Shown here in pieces: positions 21,246 to 36,200 of a DNA stretch of 64,000 nt. The notes under the pieces are model-generated. The model had not been told where the DNA came from, ran no database searches, and saw nothing but the letters and a program-made list of their open reading frames with translations. Position numbers and translations under genes: made by a program. Numbering within the stretch: the stretch's first letter is position 1; every line of letters starts with the position of its first letter. Source of the DNA: Neospora caninum Liverpool (taxonomy: Eukaryota > Apicomplexa > Conoidasida > Eucoccidiorida > Sarcocystidae); assembly GCF_000208865.1 (NCBI RefSeq), contig NC_018398.1, forward strand, positions 496,001-560,000. The letters run 5' to 3'.

Positions 21246-24200
21246 TTAGTTGTTGCTCCGGCATCCCGTTGCCTCAGACCGAGTAAGGACGGCGAGGCGT
21301 CGTCTGAGTCGTCTCTTCACCAGCACAAGAGCTACAGCAACAACGACGATCAGGAACAAGACAATGCCTAACCCGACGGCCAATCCCACCTCGAGATTCT
21401 TTCGATTTTGGTCTGCCTGCTCCATCACCTGGCTGAGTCTTTCCACATACTCCGCCGGGGCTTCCTCACTTTTCGACGCGCTCGCCGCGTTGAGCGACTG
21501 ACTCACTGCCGCATTGCGACTCTGGATATCCTGCGTGATTTTTTGGAAGGTCGCGAGCGTCTCAGGGTCCTTTGATTCAGCCGCAGGCAGAGATTCGTCA
21601 TGGGTTTCCGAGCCAGCAGCCTCCTCCTGGACACGCTCCAATAACAAAGCCATCTGGGCCAGAGTCGCCTCCGGGTCTTCACTGGGCGCTTCCGAGTTCT
21701 CTTCGTCCCCGTTTCCGGCCCCCCGGTCCCACGAGGCCTGGCCGCTGCCGCTCGCCGTGGCGGTTGTTTCACGAGTCAAGCGAGAGGCAAGATCCGCACC
21801 TTGCGCAAGCGTTGCAACGAGTCTCTGAATCTTGGCGTCATTTCTCTGCACTCCGTTCAACAAAGTGCTCTGCAGCATCCCGAGAGCCCGTCGAGTCTCC
21901 GCCGATACGTGATGGAGCCGTTCTTTCAGCTGAGCCTGCAGGCGCGCGTCCTCTTCCGCGTCCACGTCCTGCGCGTTTGACCGTGCGCGCATCAGCTTGG
22001 CAGCCTCAGCTTGCATGCGGCCCAGCGCGGCGAGCGCTGCTTCAACTCTCGGCGCCAAGCCGAGGTCCTCCGCAGCCCAAGCGCCACTTCCCGTAGAAGA
22101 AACAAAGGCGTCGAACTGGCCAAGGTTGTACTGCTGCATGTAGTCTTGAAGCCGCCGTCCGAGCTCTTCTGCCTTGGCCTCCAAATCGCTGTTGTCGACG
22201 GGTGGCGCCTGATTCTCGCCCGGCTCCGAAACAGAGCGCAACAGAGCCTTCGCCCGACTGAGGAGAATAGCGGCCTTGAAGAGTTGCGGGATGGAGTCGA
22301 CTGTGCTCTCCTGCGCACCGTCGCCGCTCCGCAGGAGCGCGCTGACGACGGCGAGGTTCGCCACCACCTCGTGTCGAACGTACGTCGGGTCAGTCGGCCG
22401 GTACGCCCTCTGCAGCTCGGCAACAGCATCCTGCATCTCAGCCACCACTTGAGTCACCTCCTGCTCCCACCTTTGAGTTTGCGCCTGGACGCTACGCTCA
22501 TGCTGCTCGATTCCTGCGACGAGCGATGCTTCGTGCAAGGCTTCGCCGACCGATCTGGGCATCAGAGTCGCACGCATGGCAGTTGCACCAATGCTCAAAC
22601 TCTTCGCCAGAGCGGCACCATGTCCAGCAATCTGTTTCGCGGTCGAGACGAGCTCTTTGTCCACGACGGTTTGCCCTCCAGGCTCTTTGCCGGGCTCTGA
22701 CTGGAGCTGACTCTCGCCCCGACCGAGGGGCTGGCTTATCCCCGCAGTGGCGTTTCCTTCCTTCGCGGCTGCGACGAGTGCCCGCAGCTCATCCGCAGTC
22801 TTCCGGAGATCCGAAAGGAAGCCATTGCTCCGCACAGAAATTTCCTCAGCCTGCGCCATGTTCGTCTGAAGCGCGTTCTTCGCCTTAGCTGTTACGGTTG
22901 TCAAGAGCACGTGCTGTTTGTCGAGGACCACGGCCTGGAGAGCGCCGGTCTCGGAGATGCTGGCACGCAGATCGGGGAGCGCTTGTTCGCTGGCCGTCTT
23001 CACCGCTGTCTCCAACTCCTGACAACGTGCAACAAGGACTTCATCCAGATTCTTCGTGCACCCACTCAAAACCGTCTGGGCGTTGCCCAGGTCTTCACTC
23101 GCAGCGTTGGCCAGCGCCTGCGCGCTGCCGCCGAGCGCAGTAGCTTTCTCGTCCGCTTTCTTCACCCGTGACTGGAGGCCGGCGAGCGCTTCCACGATCT
23201 CTGTCCAGGACGCGGCGCTTGCCTCTTCTGGCGTGCTGTCCTTCTTGGCAGCCTCCTCCAGAGCGCGGGAGAGCGCAGCCAGCTCCACCCGAGACGCTCG
23301 TAGCGCCTTCACTTTCGCGGCCACGTGCGACGTGGTTCGGCCGATGTGTACGAGGGTAGAAGAGAGGGACAGGAGCAGCGAGGCGTCTCGCGGTGTCTCG
23401 ATGATCCCCTCTTCGGCTTCCCTCTGTCGCGCTCGAAAGGCGTCCTGAAGCGTGTGCAACTGCTTCCTGAGGGCCGCTGCCTCCTCCGCGGCCTGTTGAG
23501 AGATCTCAGAGATCTCGGACCCGTCGCGCGGTTGGCCAGCGCGCGCAGGAGCCGCATCGTCTCCCAAGCTCTCCAGGACCTCGATCGCTTCGAGCGCGAC
23601 CTCGCTGGACTCTTGAGCGACTTGGGCAAGGGTCCCCACCATGCCTGAGAGTCGGCGCGCCTCCTGCTTCCGCGCGACGGCGTCGCTGCCGAAGCCCCGC
23701 ATGGGTAGGCTGCGGATGTCCGAAACCAAACGCGCGGCCTCTTCGTGGCCTTCGTGCATTTGCGCGAGAACGCTACGAGCTTGCTCCACCATGATCACGA
23801 GCAGTTCCTCTTCGCTGGGCGCGACGTCTCCGACCAGCCGTTCCGTGGCTGCCGACTGCACTGCAAACTCGGCCTCCAACTTTGACCGCTCGCTGTTCAT
23901 TTCCTTCAGCTGCGCAGCATACTCCCCAAACAGGCGCCGGCCTTCCTCCACCATCTCTTCGATTTCGAGCTGCATCTCCGCGACGTCGCTGCCCACCGGG
24001 CCCTCGCGCGCAACAGCCTCCACCGCCTTGCTCATGGCATTCAACTCGCGCAGGTGCTTCTCCACTTCTTCCTGGCTGCTGGACATGGCCTCAGCGGTCT
24101 TAGTGACGTCGGCCAGGGCCTTCTGCGCTCTGCGCAGATCGTTCTGCGCAGCCAGAATCGCGGCAGTGCGGCGTCGCCGGTTCGACAACCTGGACATCTC

Positions 24201-27200
24201 GCTCTTTCCCATCGACGCCTCACCAGACGCCCTGCGAACAGAGGGACGGGGACTGGCAGCGAGGCGACGAGGCTGCGCGCTTGCGACTCCGGACTCGCCC
24301 TCGTCATCCCCCGCGGCTCGCTGAAGGCTTTCCAGCTTCAACGCAACTTCGCGCTGGCGTTCACTCGCCTGCTCCAGGGACTGTCTCGCGGCCTTGAGCC
24401 GATCGAGACGCTCCTTGACGAAGGCGAGACTCACTTGGGCTTGGCGGCGGTGCTCAGCCACGCGCGCAACGCTTGCAGCCGCGGAGTTCCTGAGCTGGAT
24501 CGGGCTCTGTGTGGCTGCTTCCCCGTCGCGTTGACGCCCGTCGCGCGCGTGTCTCCCTAGCCTTGCACGCGTCGCCAGCCTCTGAAGAGGAAACGCTAGG
24601 TAAGCCGACGGCTTACCGCCCACTTTCAGAAGGCGCGCCACACTCGCCATCTGGCGAACGAGACCCCTCGCGCGGCGAAGGTGTTCCGTGGCCATCGCTT
24701 CAGCCCCGTCTTCCCGAACGACTCCGAGGTCCTCAGTCTGCGCAGGCGTCAGAAGGGCGTGTTCCAATAACATCTCCGCCGCACGAATCGCACCAGCGCC
24801 ACCGCGAACAAAGGCTGAGCCGGCCACGATCTGCTTCGCCACTTCCGCTTGCTCGGCCAGCGTCGCCTGCGCGGCTTCAACCCTCTCCGCGGCCTCGTGC
24901 GCGGGGACTTTCGCGTGTCTTGGGGTGTGGAACCGCGCAGTCTGCAAGTTCATGGCTGCCGCATGCAAATCTGCAAGTCCTCTGAACGCCACCGCGAGCT
25001 CCTTCGCCTGCGCGTCATTCCTGTTGGCCGCTCGAACCAGCAGGTCCACCGAGTGACTCACCGCGTTGCGTGAATACTTCAGCAGTCGATCTTCGGCCCG
25101 TTCCACAGCCGCGGCAACACTGTGCATTCGCGCCGTCTCCTTTCCCACTTGCTTAGCCACTTTCTCGACGGCTGCACGAGTTGCCGCAGCCTGGGGCCCC
25201 TCCGAAACTTCCAACGCGTCTTCCAGGTTCGCCCTGGCCAGCCGTTCGTACCGGCGCAGCGCAGGGACTGTCTGCCGGCACCGCGCCGTAAGTCGGGCGG
25301 CTTCCCCGAGGTCTTGGGAGATCTTTGCCAGGGCGTCAACGGCGACCGAAGACGCCAAACCCTCGACGAGGTCGCCAGGAACAGGCAAGGCGCTTTGTCG
25401 AGACTCCACAGCCTCCACAAGCACCTCCGCGCGGTCAAGGAGACCCGCGAAGTGGTCCTTCGCAGTCTGCAGGTTGTCCAGGAACTCGCGGCCTGGAGCG
25501 AAGCGCGGGTCTCCCGCGGCAGAGCTGGAGACGACCGAGTCGCGCAGGCCTCTTATCGCCTCGACGTCGGCCTCGATCTCCACTACCAGACGCGCGGCGG
25601 CCTCGACCAGCGAAGCTGCCTGTGCGTGGCTCTTCGCGACATTTCCTTGCCATGCTTCGGCGGCTTCTGCCAAGAAGCACGTGGAGACGCAAGTCGCCGG
25701 TCGCTTCTCAGGCGCACCCTGTTGCAACTTGCGCATGTCTCTCGCTTCGTCGTCGGCTTCTCGGAGCCGCGCCTCGGCTGCCGCGAGAGTCTGTTCCGCC
25801 GCCTCGACTTTCTGCCCAGCCTCTGCGGTCTTGTCCAACCTCATAAGTTGCTCCTGCAGCGCCTGGACGCCGCGTGCAGTTTGCTCCAGCGAGAGCTTCT
25901 TCTCTTCGAGCTGTTCGGCGACTCCCGCGACGACGGCGAGCTTCTGAGACAGCCGACGGCGGAAAAGGTCGCGCACTGTCTGCGTCAGGTTCTCCGCCTC
26001 GGCCTTCAACAGCTCGAAGTCTTCATCCAGCACGCTGCAGTCGCTCTGAAGCTCCTTCAGTCGCGCGTCTGCCCAGTGCACCAAGTCCTGGGCACGCGCA
26101 ACGTACACGCGCAAGTAGGCCGGTGCCTTGACAGACTCTTGGGCCACATAACGCGCCGCCTGAACCGCGGCCGCCAGGTTCGCTACAGCAGTCTTCGCCT
26201 CGGTGGCGACCGTCTCCACACTCGCCACGGCGGATCCGAGCTCATTCAGGGGACAGAGCCCACTGGAACACTGGCAGGTCGCCGCGTCGAGATCTGCAAG
26301 GGCTGCGGTATTGCGCTGGAACCTCGAGGTCAGCTCTGTTGCGTCGCTGACGACTGCGCGTTGCTGCGAACTCTCTTCCGCGTAGGAATCGATCGCATGC
26401 TCTGCACGCACCAGCATGTCCCGGACGTTCTCAGTGTCGGCGAAGAGACGACGCAAGTTTTCTTCGTCGGCAGCCACCATGCCGTCTTGGCGAAGCCAGA
26501 GCGCGACGCTAGCCGCAGAGTCTCCGCCTCTGCGTATCGCTTCGTCCAGTCTCTCTCCCAGCGCCTGGAGCTGCTCGACCAGTCCCTCGTCCGCTTGCTG
26601 GCCGTCGGCGCTTCCGCGTTGTGCCTGTTGCGTCGAGGCGAGCGTCGTCTCAATTTCCTGCTTTGTGGTCTTCGCCGAGGCCAGAAGGTTCTCAAGACGG
26701 TCGAGGGCCCCACGGGTCTCAAGTTCGATGGGTCGGAGCGCCTCCCGAGCTTCCCACAACTCCGCAGCAGTGGCAAAGTCAGCACTGGGTTTTTTCGCAG
26801 CGAAGGATTCACTCAGTCGGCGCATAACGCCTGCAGTCTCTTCCACGCGGGTTTCCACAGCCTGGACCTCTTTGGCGATTTGCCGGTCGTGAGCCTGGTC
26901 CTGCGAAGCCGCCTGTTTTCGACTGCGTCCACTACCTCGGTTCGCCAGAGGCTTCACCGACTCGATGTCGCTCACGAAGTCCTCCAGGTCTGCCGCGAGA
27001 CGTGCAAGTGCCGCCGCAGTCTCCGCACTGGTGGTAAGGGCGCGGCCTCGGATCGACTCGCGCCCCTCGTCAAGCAGCTCCGACTGGAACTGCTCGAGGT
27101 CTCGTGTGACTGCGGAGATTTCGCCCTGGACCTGGCGTGTGCGGTCTAGCCAGGCCTTTGCGGAGCGTGCGGCGTCTTCCAAACCCGCTACTGTTGCGTC

Positions 27201-30200
27201 GAGGTCGGCGGCGAACTCAATCGGCGAGTCTTCACGCGCGGCCGCGAGGAGAGTGCGCATCCCCGCCTTGGATTCCTTGCGCAACGCAGCTGCCTGCGAG
27301 GCCATCGTCTCGACTTCCGTCTGCCAGGCATCCACGCGCGACACCAACGCTTTGAGGGTTCTTTCCGCTTCTCCAGCGACACTCTTGACATGCATCCGCA
27401 GCGCGCTCGCATCTTCTACGAGTGCCTGGAGGATCTTCTCGGCGGCGTCGACCTCCGCCTCCGCCCGGTCAATCACGGGGGCCAGCAACTCGAGGCGACC
27501 CACGATGGTGCGCAGCCCATCGCGGATTTGCCGCTTCGGTTCCACCTGCTTGAGAATCCGCACGGTTTCGGACATCGCCCGCGACGAGCCCTTGATTTGC
27601 GTGATCGTCTGTCCCCACTTGCGCGTCTTGACGGTCCCGTCCTCGAGCACAGAGACTGCAGCTTGGTACGCGGCTGCGCGCTCGGCGAGGATCGCGTCAT
27701 CTGCCTCCGACGAGCGCAGCATCATAACGGTCACCATTTCAGTGCGACAAGCCTTCGCCGCACTCGCTGCGGCCCCCTGAACGGCCTTTGCCTCTTGAAT
27801 GATGCGTTCGGCCTCGACAGCGAGTTTCCCGACTGCGTCATGGACGTCAACAACCAGAGCGCTAAAGTCTGAGGACTCGGCGAGCTTTTCAACCCCCGCA
27901 AGGTCCGCGAGGATGTTCGCAAGCTTGATCCCCAGCGTGTTCACGGCCTGGGCACTCTTCTCGGTCAGTTCGCGGAGCACTTTCATCGGCTCTCGCAGCC
28001 TCCCGAAGCGCTTCCAAGAAGATTCCGCGTGGGCCAACTCGGCCTGAGCGCTCCGGACGCGTGCCGCAGCCTCCGAAAGATGCGCGGCGAGCTCCTCGGC
28101 CTTCTCGACGTGATCATCGCCGAGCGGGTGCAACGCGCGAGGCCGGAAACCGAAACGTTCGAGGGGGTCCGCGCCACTGGAGTCCCCGGTGAGTTGCCGC
28201 AGAGACGCCAGCAGTTTGTCCACGTCTTGGCGAAGCCGGTCGACTTCTACGCCGTCGCGCGCCACTTCCGCCGCCAGCGCTCGCTGCTCTTCGATCTTCG
28301 CAGCGATTTGGTTCTGGGCGAGAGCAAGTTCCTGGCGTCTCACGTGGCCAGCAAAATCCCGTGTCACCTCCTCCAGATTGCGGCCAGCCTGGGCGAGGGA
28401 CTCGAGCGAGCCGCGCAGCTGGGAAATCGCCCCTCGAAGCTCGGCCTGATTGTCCTGGACCGTTTGCACACGGGTGCGCAGGGAACCAGACTCAGCCTGG
28501 GTCTTGGTGCTCAGTGTGGCGAGGTCGCGGTCCAGCTTGGCGATCTCCTTGGCCATGCCCACAAGCGACGAGGTGGTGTCTTTCTCCACTTGCTTCGTCG
28601 CGGCTACCACCGCGTTCGCTGTCGCAAAGTCCGGAACGTCTTCTGTTTCCGCCTCGTCCGTCAAGGGACTCAGCAGCGAGCGCTTCAGACTGGCATGCAC
28701 GCTCTGGGCGGTTCCCAAGCTGTGCTCAAGCACCGCCGAAACGCGCTGCATTTCTTTCTGGAGACCCCGCTGGCGCTCATGCGCGCGCGCAAGTTCCACC
28801 ATCACCTCGAGTTCCCGTTTGACGCGGTCGACCGTGGACAGGTGAAGCCCCGCTTCGGTGAGCAAGTCCTCGCACTCTTTAAGTTGGCCTTCGCTCTGGG
28901 CGACGGCGTTCCGGAGCGCGGCCGCAGATTGTTCGAGGCCGGGCTGTTCGCCCCAGCGCCCGAGCAGCCGCCGAGTCGCTTCGGCCCGCTCGCCCGCAAG
29001 GCCCTTCTGGCGGGATACCTCGCGCGCAAGATCCGCGAGTTTTCGCTGGCGATCCGCGACCTCCTGCGCGCGCACTGCCAATACACTGCTCGCGTCCTCC
29101 CAGTCGACACCGGCTGGGGCCCACGCTGCAGTGGCCACGGCCTTTAGGTCGCGCAGGAGCCCGACGATCTGACTGCGGAGCCGGTCGATCTCTACGTGAC
29201 GCGCGTCTTCTTCGGCAGCCAGCTTGAGCACCTGGTCCCTTGCGGTCGACAAAGTAACGCCGTAGAAAAAGTCGCTCGCGGCGGTAGTTGCCAGGTGTAG
29301 ATCGTACTGTTTTCGCTCTGCCGCGGTGACCACCGCTTGGCTCCTCTCGAGGTCTTTGTGGAGCGCTGCCTGGGTGGCGCGTACAGTCGCGAGGTCGTCC
29401 GAAAAAACTCCCGACTCCGACATGGGGGCTTGCAGATTCCGGAGCTGCTCGTCCAGCTGTTGGAGGTGCGTGGCGACGTTCGCGAGCTCGCGGGTCCACT
29501 GGCTTGCAGGCTTCGCCTCCAGGCTCTGCCGAGCGGCGCCCAACGTCTCCCGAGTCCCCGGCCCGACCTCGAAGGGACTGCCGGCTGCCGCAAGGCGCTC
29601 CGCACGCGACAGGGCAGCCGACAGCTCGCTGATCAGCCTCGCGGCATGTTGGTGCATTTCCGTCGCCGCTTCGGTCACCTTCTTGATGCGTTCTTTCGCT
29701 GCGGTCTGGTCCGCCGTCAACGTGTAAAACAAGCGAGCGGTCAGAGCCACTTCGGCCACGTAACGCGCCCGTTTGTCGATGTCGGCGAACTCGGCACTCA
29801 TCACCTGAATCGCCTTCGCGCCTTCCTCCACCAGGTGCACGTTGCCTTTGGAACGCGCCTGGAGCTCATCCAGTGCGGCCGTGAGCCTCGGGTACTTCCG
29901 GTACTCCTGCAGCTTCTCCTTCGGAAACTGCGCGAGTTGCAGCTCTCGCTGGACCTGCTCAAAGGCGCTCCGCTCTCTTGCATGCGCCTCCCAGACCGAG
30001 CGAAGCTTCGCAGCGCCGTCCGCCACAAGCGCGCGTCGCCGATCAATCTCCTCGACGTCGTTCCGCGACAGCAACCCCGCCAGCCGGCTCGATCGCTGCA
30101 AGACGAACGCCTCGTGGCCCTCAAGGAAACTGCGGAAGTGCGTCAACTGCGTGGCCAGTGAGGCGTGACGCGTCAGCAGGTCCGCGACGACCGAGTTGAG

Positions 30201-33200
30201 CTGTCTCTGCTCCGCAGTTTTCCCCAGAATTTCCGCCTGGGCAGCTGCGGCGCGCAGCGACACGATCCTCGCGGAAACCCCACGAGCCTGCTCGTCCAGG
30301 CTAGCAGACGCTTGCGTGGTGGATGCTTGCGCGTCCTTCACCTCCTTCAGCATCTTCTGCAAACGCTCCTGGTGAGCTTCGCTTTCGTGCCCCAGCCCGA
30401 CCAAGTCCTCGGGGGAAGAGTGGAGGTACGCATTCGCCATCTGCTCCTTGATCTCCCGTTGGCTGTCTGTGACGCTCTGAATATGCTGGGAGGCGTCCTC
30501 GTCCAGCGCCTTGACTTGGCTCAGGAGCCCCTCCGACTGCATCAACCAGTCTTCGATGTGGACGAGAGCGGCGACGGGGTCGTCTCCAAATTGGGCGACG
30601 CCATTCGGGTCTGCGGACACGGCGGCAGCCTCTGCAAGGCCGTCCGGAAGTTCCGCGCCGCGGGCCGCTTGCTCCGTCAGTCTCCGTTCCATCGCCTTGT
30701 GCCTGTCGACGAGAGCCGCCGTTTCCTTCTCCAGACTCTCCAGGCGGAGTCGGATTACGTACACCTGGTCCTGGGAGCGACGCTGGCTGTCTAGGCGACT
30801 GACGGCTGCAAAGAGAGCGTCGAGTTCCGCTATGGACTTCTGCGCCGCAACGAGTGCAGCTTGGTCGTCTGCGAGTCTCTTCGCCAGTGCGTCCGCCTCT
30901 GCTGCAAGCGATTTATCCATGAACTCGCGAGATTCGAGCGCTTCCAAGAGCGTCTTGAGCTCCGGCCCGTGCACAGTGTTCAGTTCCGTCCAGGCGTCAG
31001 CGTGGGCATGATCGAGGTCCTCCGAAACGCGGTCGAAATTTGCGTCCATGGTCTTCGCTTTGGCAACGATCGCTTCATCCGACAACCCACGGCGCGACTG
31101 CCTGTGCTCCAGAACGTTCTGGATGGCGAGCAAGCGGCCACGAAGACCTGCCACGGTGCCCGAAACGTCGCCGATCGCTTTCCGGACAATCGCCGCTTTG
31201 CGAGCTACCTCGTCCACGTGTTCCCGTCGGGCGGTGAGCCTGACGCGAGCGACGCGGTTCTCCAGTGCCTGGACAGCGGTCTGGAGCGCCGTGTGCGTCG
31301 CTTCCTCCGACGCGAGTTGCTCCTTGAGCTCCGCAGTGTGCGTCGCCGTGGTGTTGCGAAGCTGGGCCACCGCGAGAGCCACCCGATTCATGGCTTCACT
31401 CAACGTGTCCTCTTGGGGAGGCGTCCACTTCTCGTCGAGGGCTAGCTCCCGGTTCGTCGCGTTCAGGTCTTCTTTCCACACAGCCCGCTGGTCCGTCGCT
31501 TCCTGCAGGAGCTCTCGGCTGCGCGCAAGGAGGGCGCTGACTCCTGTGCAGTCGGGGTCGCACGGATCCGCGCCCTGAGCATCGAAAACCTCGCTGAGAA
31601 CCGCCCGCTCCCTTTTGTTGAGCGCGGACGCGCTGGCGGCGGCTTCCCGGACGCGCGTTTCCCCAGCCAGCAGCAGCCGCTTGAGCTCCAAGAGGCGCAC
31701 GTCGGTTTGCACGGAAATTTCCAGCCTGCGGAGGGCTTCGACTTCGCCTTCGGCGCTTTGCTGCGATTTCCGGAGCGATTCCATGGAGCTGCGACCTTCC
31801 TCCAGAATCTGTGTGAGGCCGGAAGCATCCTCTGCCAAGTCCGGATGCTTCGCTGCCAGTCGCTGCGCCTCATCCTCACTCTTGGTCATTTCGTCCCAGA
31901 GTTGCTCGGGAGTGGGTACCTGCTTTACAGCCGCATCGTATTTCTTCAGAGCCCTCTTGACCCGCGCCTGGATCCTGGACAGATGACGCTCCATCCTGTC
32001 GTTCGGTTTCGGAATCTTCGCCTTTTCGAGAGCCGACTTGAGAGCCTTCTTCGTCGAACGCGCGACACGCGCCATCGTCTCCGCTCGCGCAGCGAGTTCT
32101 GCAGCCAGAGAATTTTCTTCGGCCATCAAGAGGGCCATGCGCATCGCACCCATCTCGCCTCTCGCCACGTGCAGCGAAGCGTCGAGAGTCTTCAGCGCCG
32201 TCCGCAGTTCCTGCAGCGCATTCTCAGCCGCTTTGTTCAAGTGGAGCGCCGTTCTGTAGTCGAGGTCTGCGCCCTTCCCGTAGAAGTCCCAGCGCCGACC
32301 GCGCATCCAGAGCCCCATATCCGAGATGTACTTTGCAGCAGTTTGCTGCCACTGGGCCTGGACCGGAAGCGAGGCCTCGGCTTCGTTAAGACTGCCAAGG
32401 TCAGCCTTCCACGTGGCCCGTGCGTCCGCGTCGAGAGCGGAGAAGTCAACGGTCCGGGAGCGGACAGCGATGCGGTTGAGGCGCCGCGCAGCCTGCGTCT
32501 GCCGCGTCGCCCCACTCAGGATTTGTCTCGCCTGGTCCTGAATTTCAGTCAGTTTCTTCGCTATGCTTCGCCGCAACATCTCTGTGGCAGCTTCTCGCCA
32601 GGTGGCTACGACCGCCTGCGCCTTCAGAAGGACGTCGTACGCTTCTCTCGCGGACCTCCAGACGCTCTGTGAAGCCTTTTCGATATCGGTACGGCTGCGC
32701 GCAGATACGCCTTTGATGGCCCGTGGCATCAAGGCTTCGCGCCTCTTCATTGTCGCGAGGGTGTCTTGCAGGGAAACGTGCGCCACCGAGAACGCCTCCC
32801 AGAGCCGATCAACTAGCGAGTCGAGCTTCAGGACGACCTCGAGCAGACGCTCCGCAGCTTCGAATTTCAAGGGCGTTGCCTGCGGATCCGTCAACCGCTT
32901 CAGCACGCCGCAAGCGTTCTTGTACTTCTCCACGGTGCTGACGAGGTCTCGGCGGCCTGCGACGGCGGCGACGAGCAGCCTCTTTGCGCTTCCCAAGTCC
33001 TCCCGGAACACGTTCCCCGTGGTGATATAGAAGTCGTGGAGAACGGTGGCGAGGGTCTTGGCTCTCATTTGCATCTGAGTCATGAGTTGGTGGTACACGT
33101 TCGCCACCACCGCGGCGCGGCGCGTCACGCGCCGGAGGTTGTTCCGCACATTCTTCAGTTTGCTGGTGACCACGGCTGGCGTCCACTTGTTGACGCCGGT

Positions 33201-36200
33201 CCGAAGCACTTTTCTCACTTCGTCGAGATGCACCTTCAGCAGCCGCTGCCTGTCCGAGAACTCTGAGAGGTTCGCGACCGCGAAGGACTCGCGAAGCACA
33301 GCGAATGCCTGCAGCGCGAAAACCATGGCCACGTACCTTTGCTCGTACGTGACTTCGGCCTCGGTCGCCTTGGCCTTTTTTCGCTCCCGAGACGTCTTGT
33401 CTTTCTTCGTCGCAGACGGCGGTTCCTTCACGTCCACGAGTGCGGCTCTGAAGATCGCGTCTGCTTCTGCAAGTTCCGGGCGGCTCCGCGTGTAGTCCGC
33501 CACAAAGTCTGTCACGCGGTCCGCGTTTCGGGATGCCGCCAAGACGCCCGCCTGAACCTTCACCAGCGCCGCCCGCGAGTCGCTGAGGGACGTCACACGC
33601 TGCGCATTCAGATTGCGGAACTGGGCCGCCAAGGAGGGCACCATTGCGGCCCCGGCCTTAGCCGTGTCCATCCCCGAAGCGATCAAGTCAGCCAGCTGGC
33701 GGTGGGGTGCGCTCCAGAAGCGTCTGCGAATGTGGCGCTGTGCGGCGGCCATCTGGTTCCGAAAATTCGGCAGAGCCACAAAGCCGACCTGCACGGCGTA
33801 CGCACGCGCCATGGCAAGGTCCAGTGCCTTCAGGCGGGCGCCGGCTCGATTCAGCTCGGCCACGGCTTCCGTCAGCCCCGTGGCTGCTAGGGCAGGCACG
33901 GTCTTCAAGGAGAGCTCAGATACCGTACCCATGTCCTTCATCAGTGCTATCTGCTTTTTGGCCATCGCGAGCTTCCTCTCAAGGACATTCCGAAGCTTCT
34001 TCACCGTCTCGTGTCGCAGCATCCGAGCCTGCAGGGCCCGCTTCAGGGCAACCCAGAAGCCGGCAGTGGCTGCGTCGCACGCCAAGTACGCGTGGCGGAG
34101 CGCTCGAAAGGCCAAGCGAGCGTCTTGAACCAAGGCGTTTGTCAAGATGTCGTGCAAATCCACGACGCTGTGGGCACGATCCCGAGCCGCCGTGATCTTT
34201 TCTTTCACGGGTTCCGCTGGGGAAGAAGCCAGCGGCTCCATCTCGATAATCCCGGAAACCGTCGTCGCGACGTCGGAGACGTCGTTCAACGCCACCATCG
34301 CCGCTTCCAAACTTTTTCTCGCGGAGCTACCGTTTTTCATAAGGCGCTCCAGTAGGGCTTGTGCGCGAATCGCCCTACCGAGCGCCGAGTGCGGCGCACT
34401 GTCGCCTTTGGACTTCGGCCCAGACTTCTGGAGTTGCTTGCATGTGTGGGCGGTCTCCCCTGCCTTCCTGAAAACCTGCACGAGCTGATTTCTGTGCTCT
34501 TCCACTTTCTGTCCCTTCTCGAGCCCCTTTTCCGCGCGAGCGAGCGCCCCACTCGCGATCGCCGCCAGCGCCGCGTCCACAAGGGATGTCGCGTTGTTCA
34601 TCGTCTTCTTCAGGGCCAGCTCTGCGCGGTCCAGTTTCTGCCGCTTCGACGCAATCCGTTCGCTCAGCCTCCGGCCTTCCTCCTCCAATTGGCGGGTTTC
34701 GTTCGTCTGCGCTGCGTTGAGTTCAATCCACTTCAGCTCCACAGACAACTCCTGCACACATGCAGAAACCGCCGTCAACGGCGCCTGGAAATCTGTGGAC
34801 AGCCTCGCCCGTCGGCAAACGCATGCACCCCCGCCCGTCGGCCTCTGTGTGAAGACACAGTCCCCCCCCGGTCAGCGCGCTAGCGCGTCCTTTGTGGCAA
34901 AACGCCTGTTCTCAGATCAACCTGTCTCTCACTGCGACGCACCCACCGCGTTCTCCGTACTCTGTGACGTAGACAGCCAGCAGTAGGATGGGAATTTTCA
35001 GGATGTTGCGTGCTACAACTGCCTCTGTCGGATTCGTTAGAGATACCGCCCCACGGTCTCGGTTTGAAGAGGCCCCGTACACGTGTTTCGCTTCTGTACC
35101 CTCGGGCTATAAGGCCTGTCGCGCATTTTGCTCCGCGGCTCCATCGGGCTGCACACCTGTAGCGCCTCTGCGCTTCCCCTCGGTTTACGTCGTTCGTCTC
35201 TTCCGGGCGAGCTTACCGACAGCAAGGTCTTCAGGCGCGACCGCGCTTTCGCTTGGCCTTCCAGCAACTGCTGCCGTCCATTCACATGAGTCGTGAGAAG
35301 GCTGAGAGCCTCAAACTTCTGGGTCACATCGCCGTCCGGCAGCCGCTGCGCATTTTTCATAAGTTTATCTATCCTCGTCGTGCCTCGCTCAAGCACCGAC
35401 ACCATACGCTCCACGACCAAGCCTGCAGCTCGGCCTTGATCAATCAAGATGCGTGCCCGTTTCAGACGGACAGCTGCGCACAACGCACACGTCCGCGCCC
35501 ATACGAGGAGTCAAGACACTCGGCACGGGCTGTGTTCAGGACGGAGAAAATTCAGTGTGACCGATCGGAGGACTTCGCATTCACGCTTCTCGACGCCATG
35601 CCGCACGCCTCTGGTATACTCATCGTCACTTGGTATACTCATCGTCACTTTGCGACTTGGCAAGACAAACATGTTGCTCCGATTTAGATGCACTTTTATG
35701 TAAGTGTGCGCGAAAACAAGGGCGCACACATGCATATGGAGATGCACCCATCCGGTCTTACGTTCTTCGAACGCTGCGCCAATCTTTGGGATATCCTTCT
35801 TGTACGTGTCGACACCAGTGACGAAGGCGAGGGGATTTGCAACTTCCTTCTTCTCCCGCTTTTGTTCCTGCGGAGCGTTTCCTATTTGGCGGTTGAGGCC
35901 CTCAATGAAGCTCTCTTCATCCGCTGGGAGGACAGCTTCTTCTTGCAGCGAAAGGACAGCCTCAGCCTCCGGCGGGGATGTTTCCGCAAGATCGAATATC
36001 TTGCCGAAACCCGTCAGGTCGTCTGCTGGCGCAGCTGGGGTGGCGTCTGCCTTCTTCGTCGGCCCCAGCTCTGGCTGAAGATCGAAACTGAGGCTGTCCA
36101 GGTTTTCACTGGAGTTCGCGGCATTTCCGGAATCAGCCGCCAAAACGTGAAGGAAAGAGATGAACGAGAAAGCCGTGGAAACAAAAGGAGGGTCGACGAG

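Noticed and set aside
25122..27149. Plus-strand open frame of 675 codons, plus several of 150-370 codons opposite the giant gene
   Set aside because: They are antisense shadows of the Ala/Leu/Glu-rich minus-strand exon, whose codon use suppresses stops on the other strand. They are Arg/Leu/Cys-rich with no splice or domain logic.
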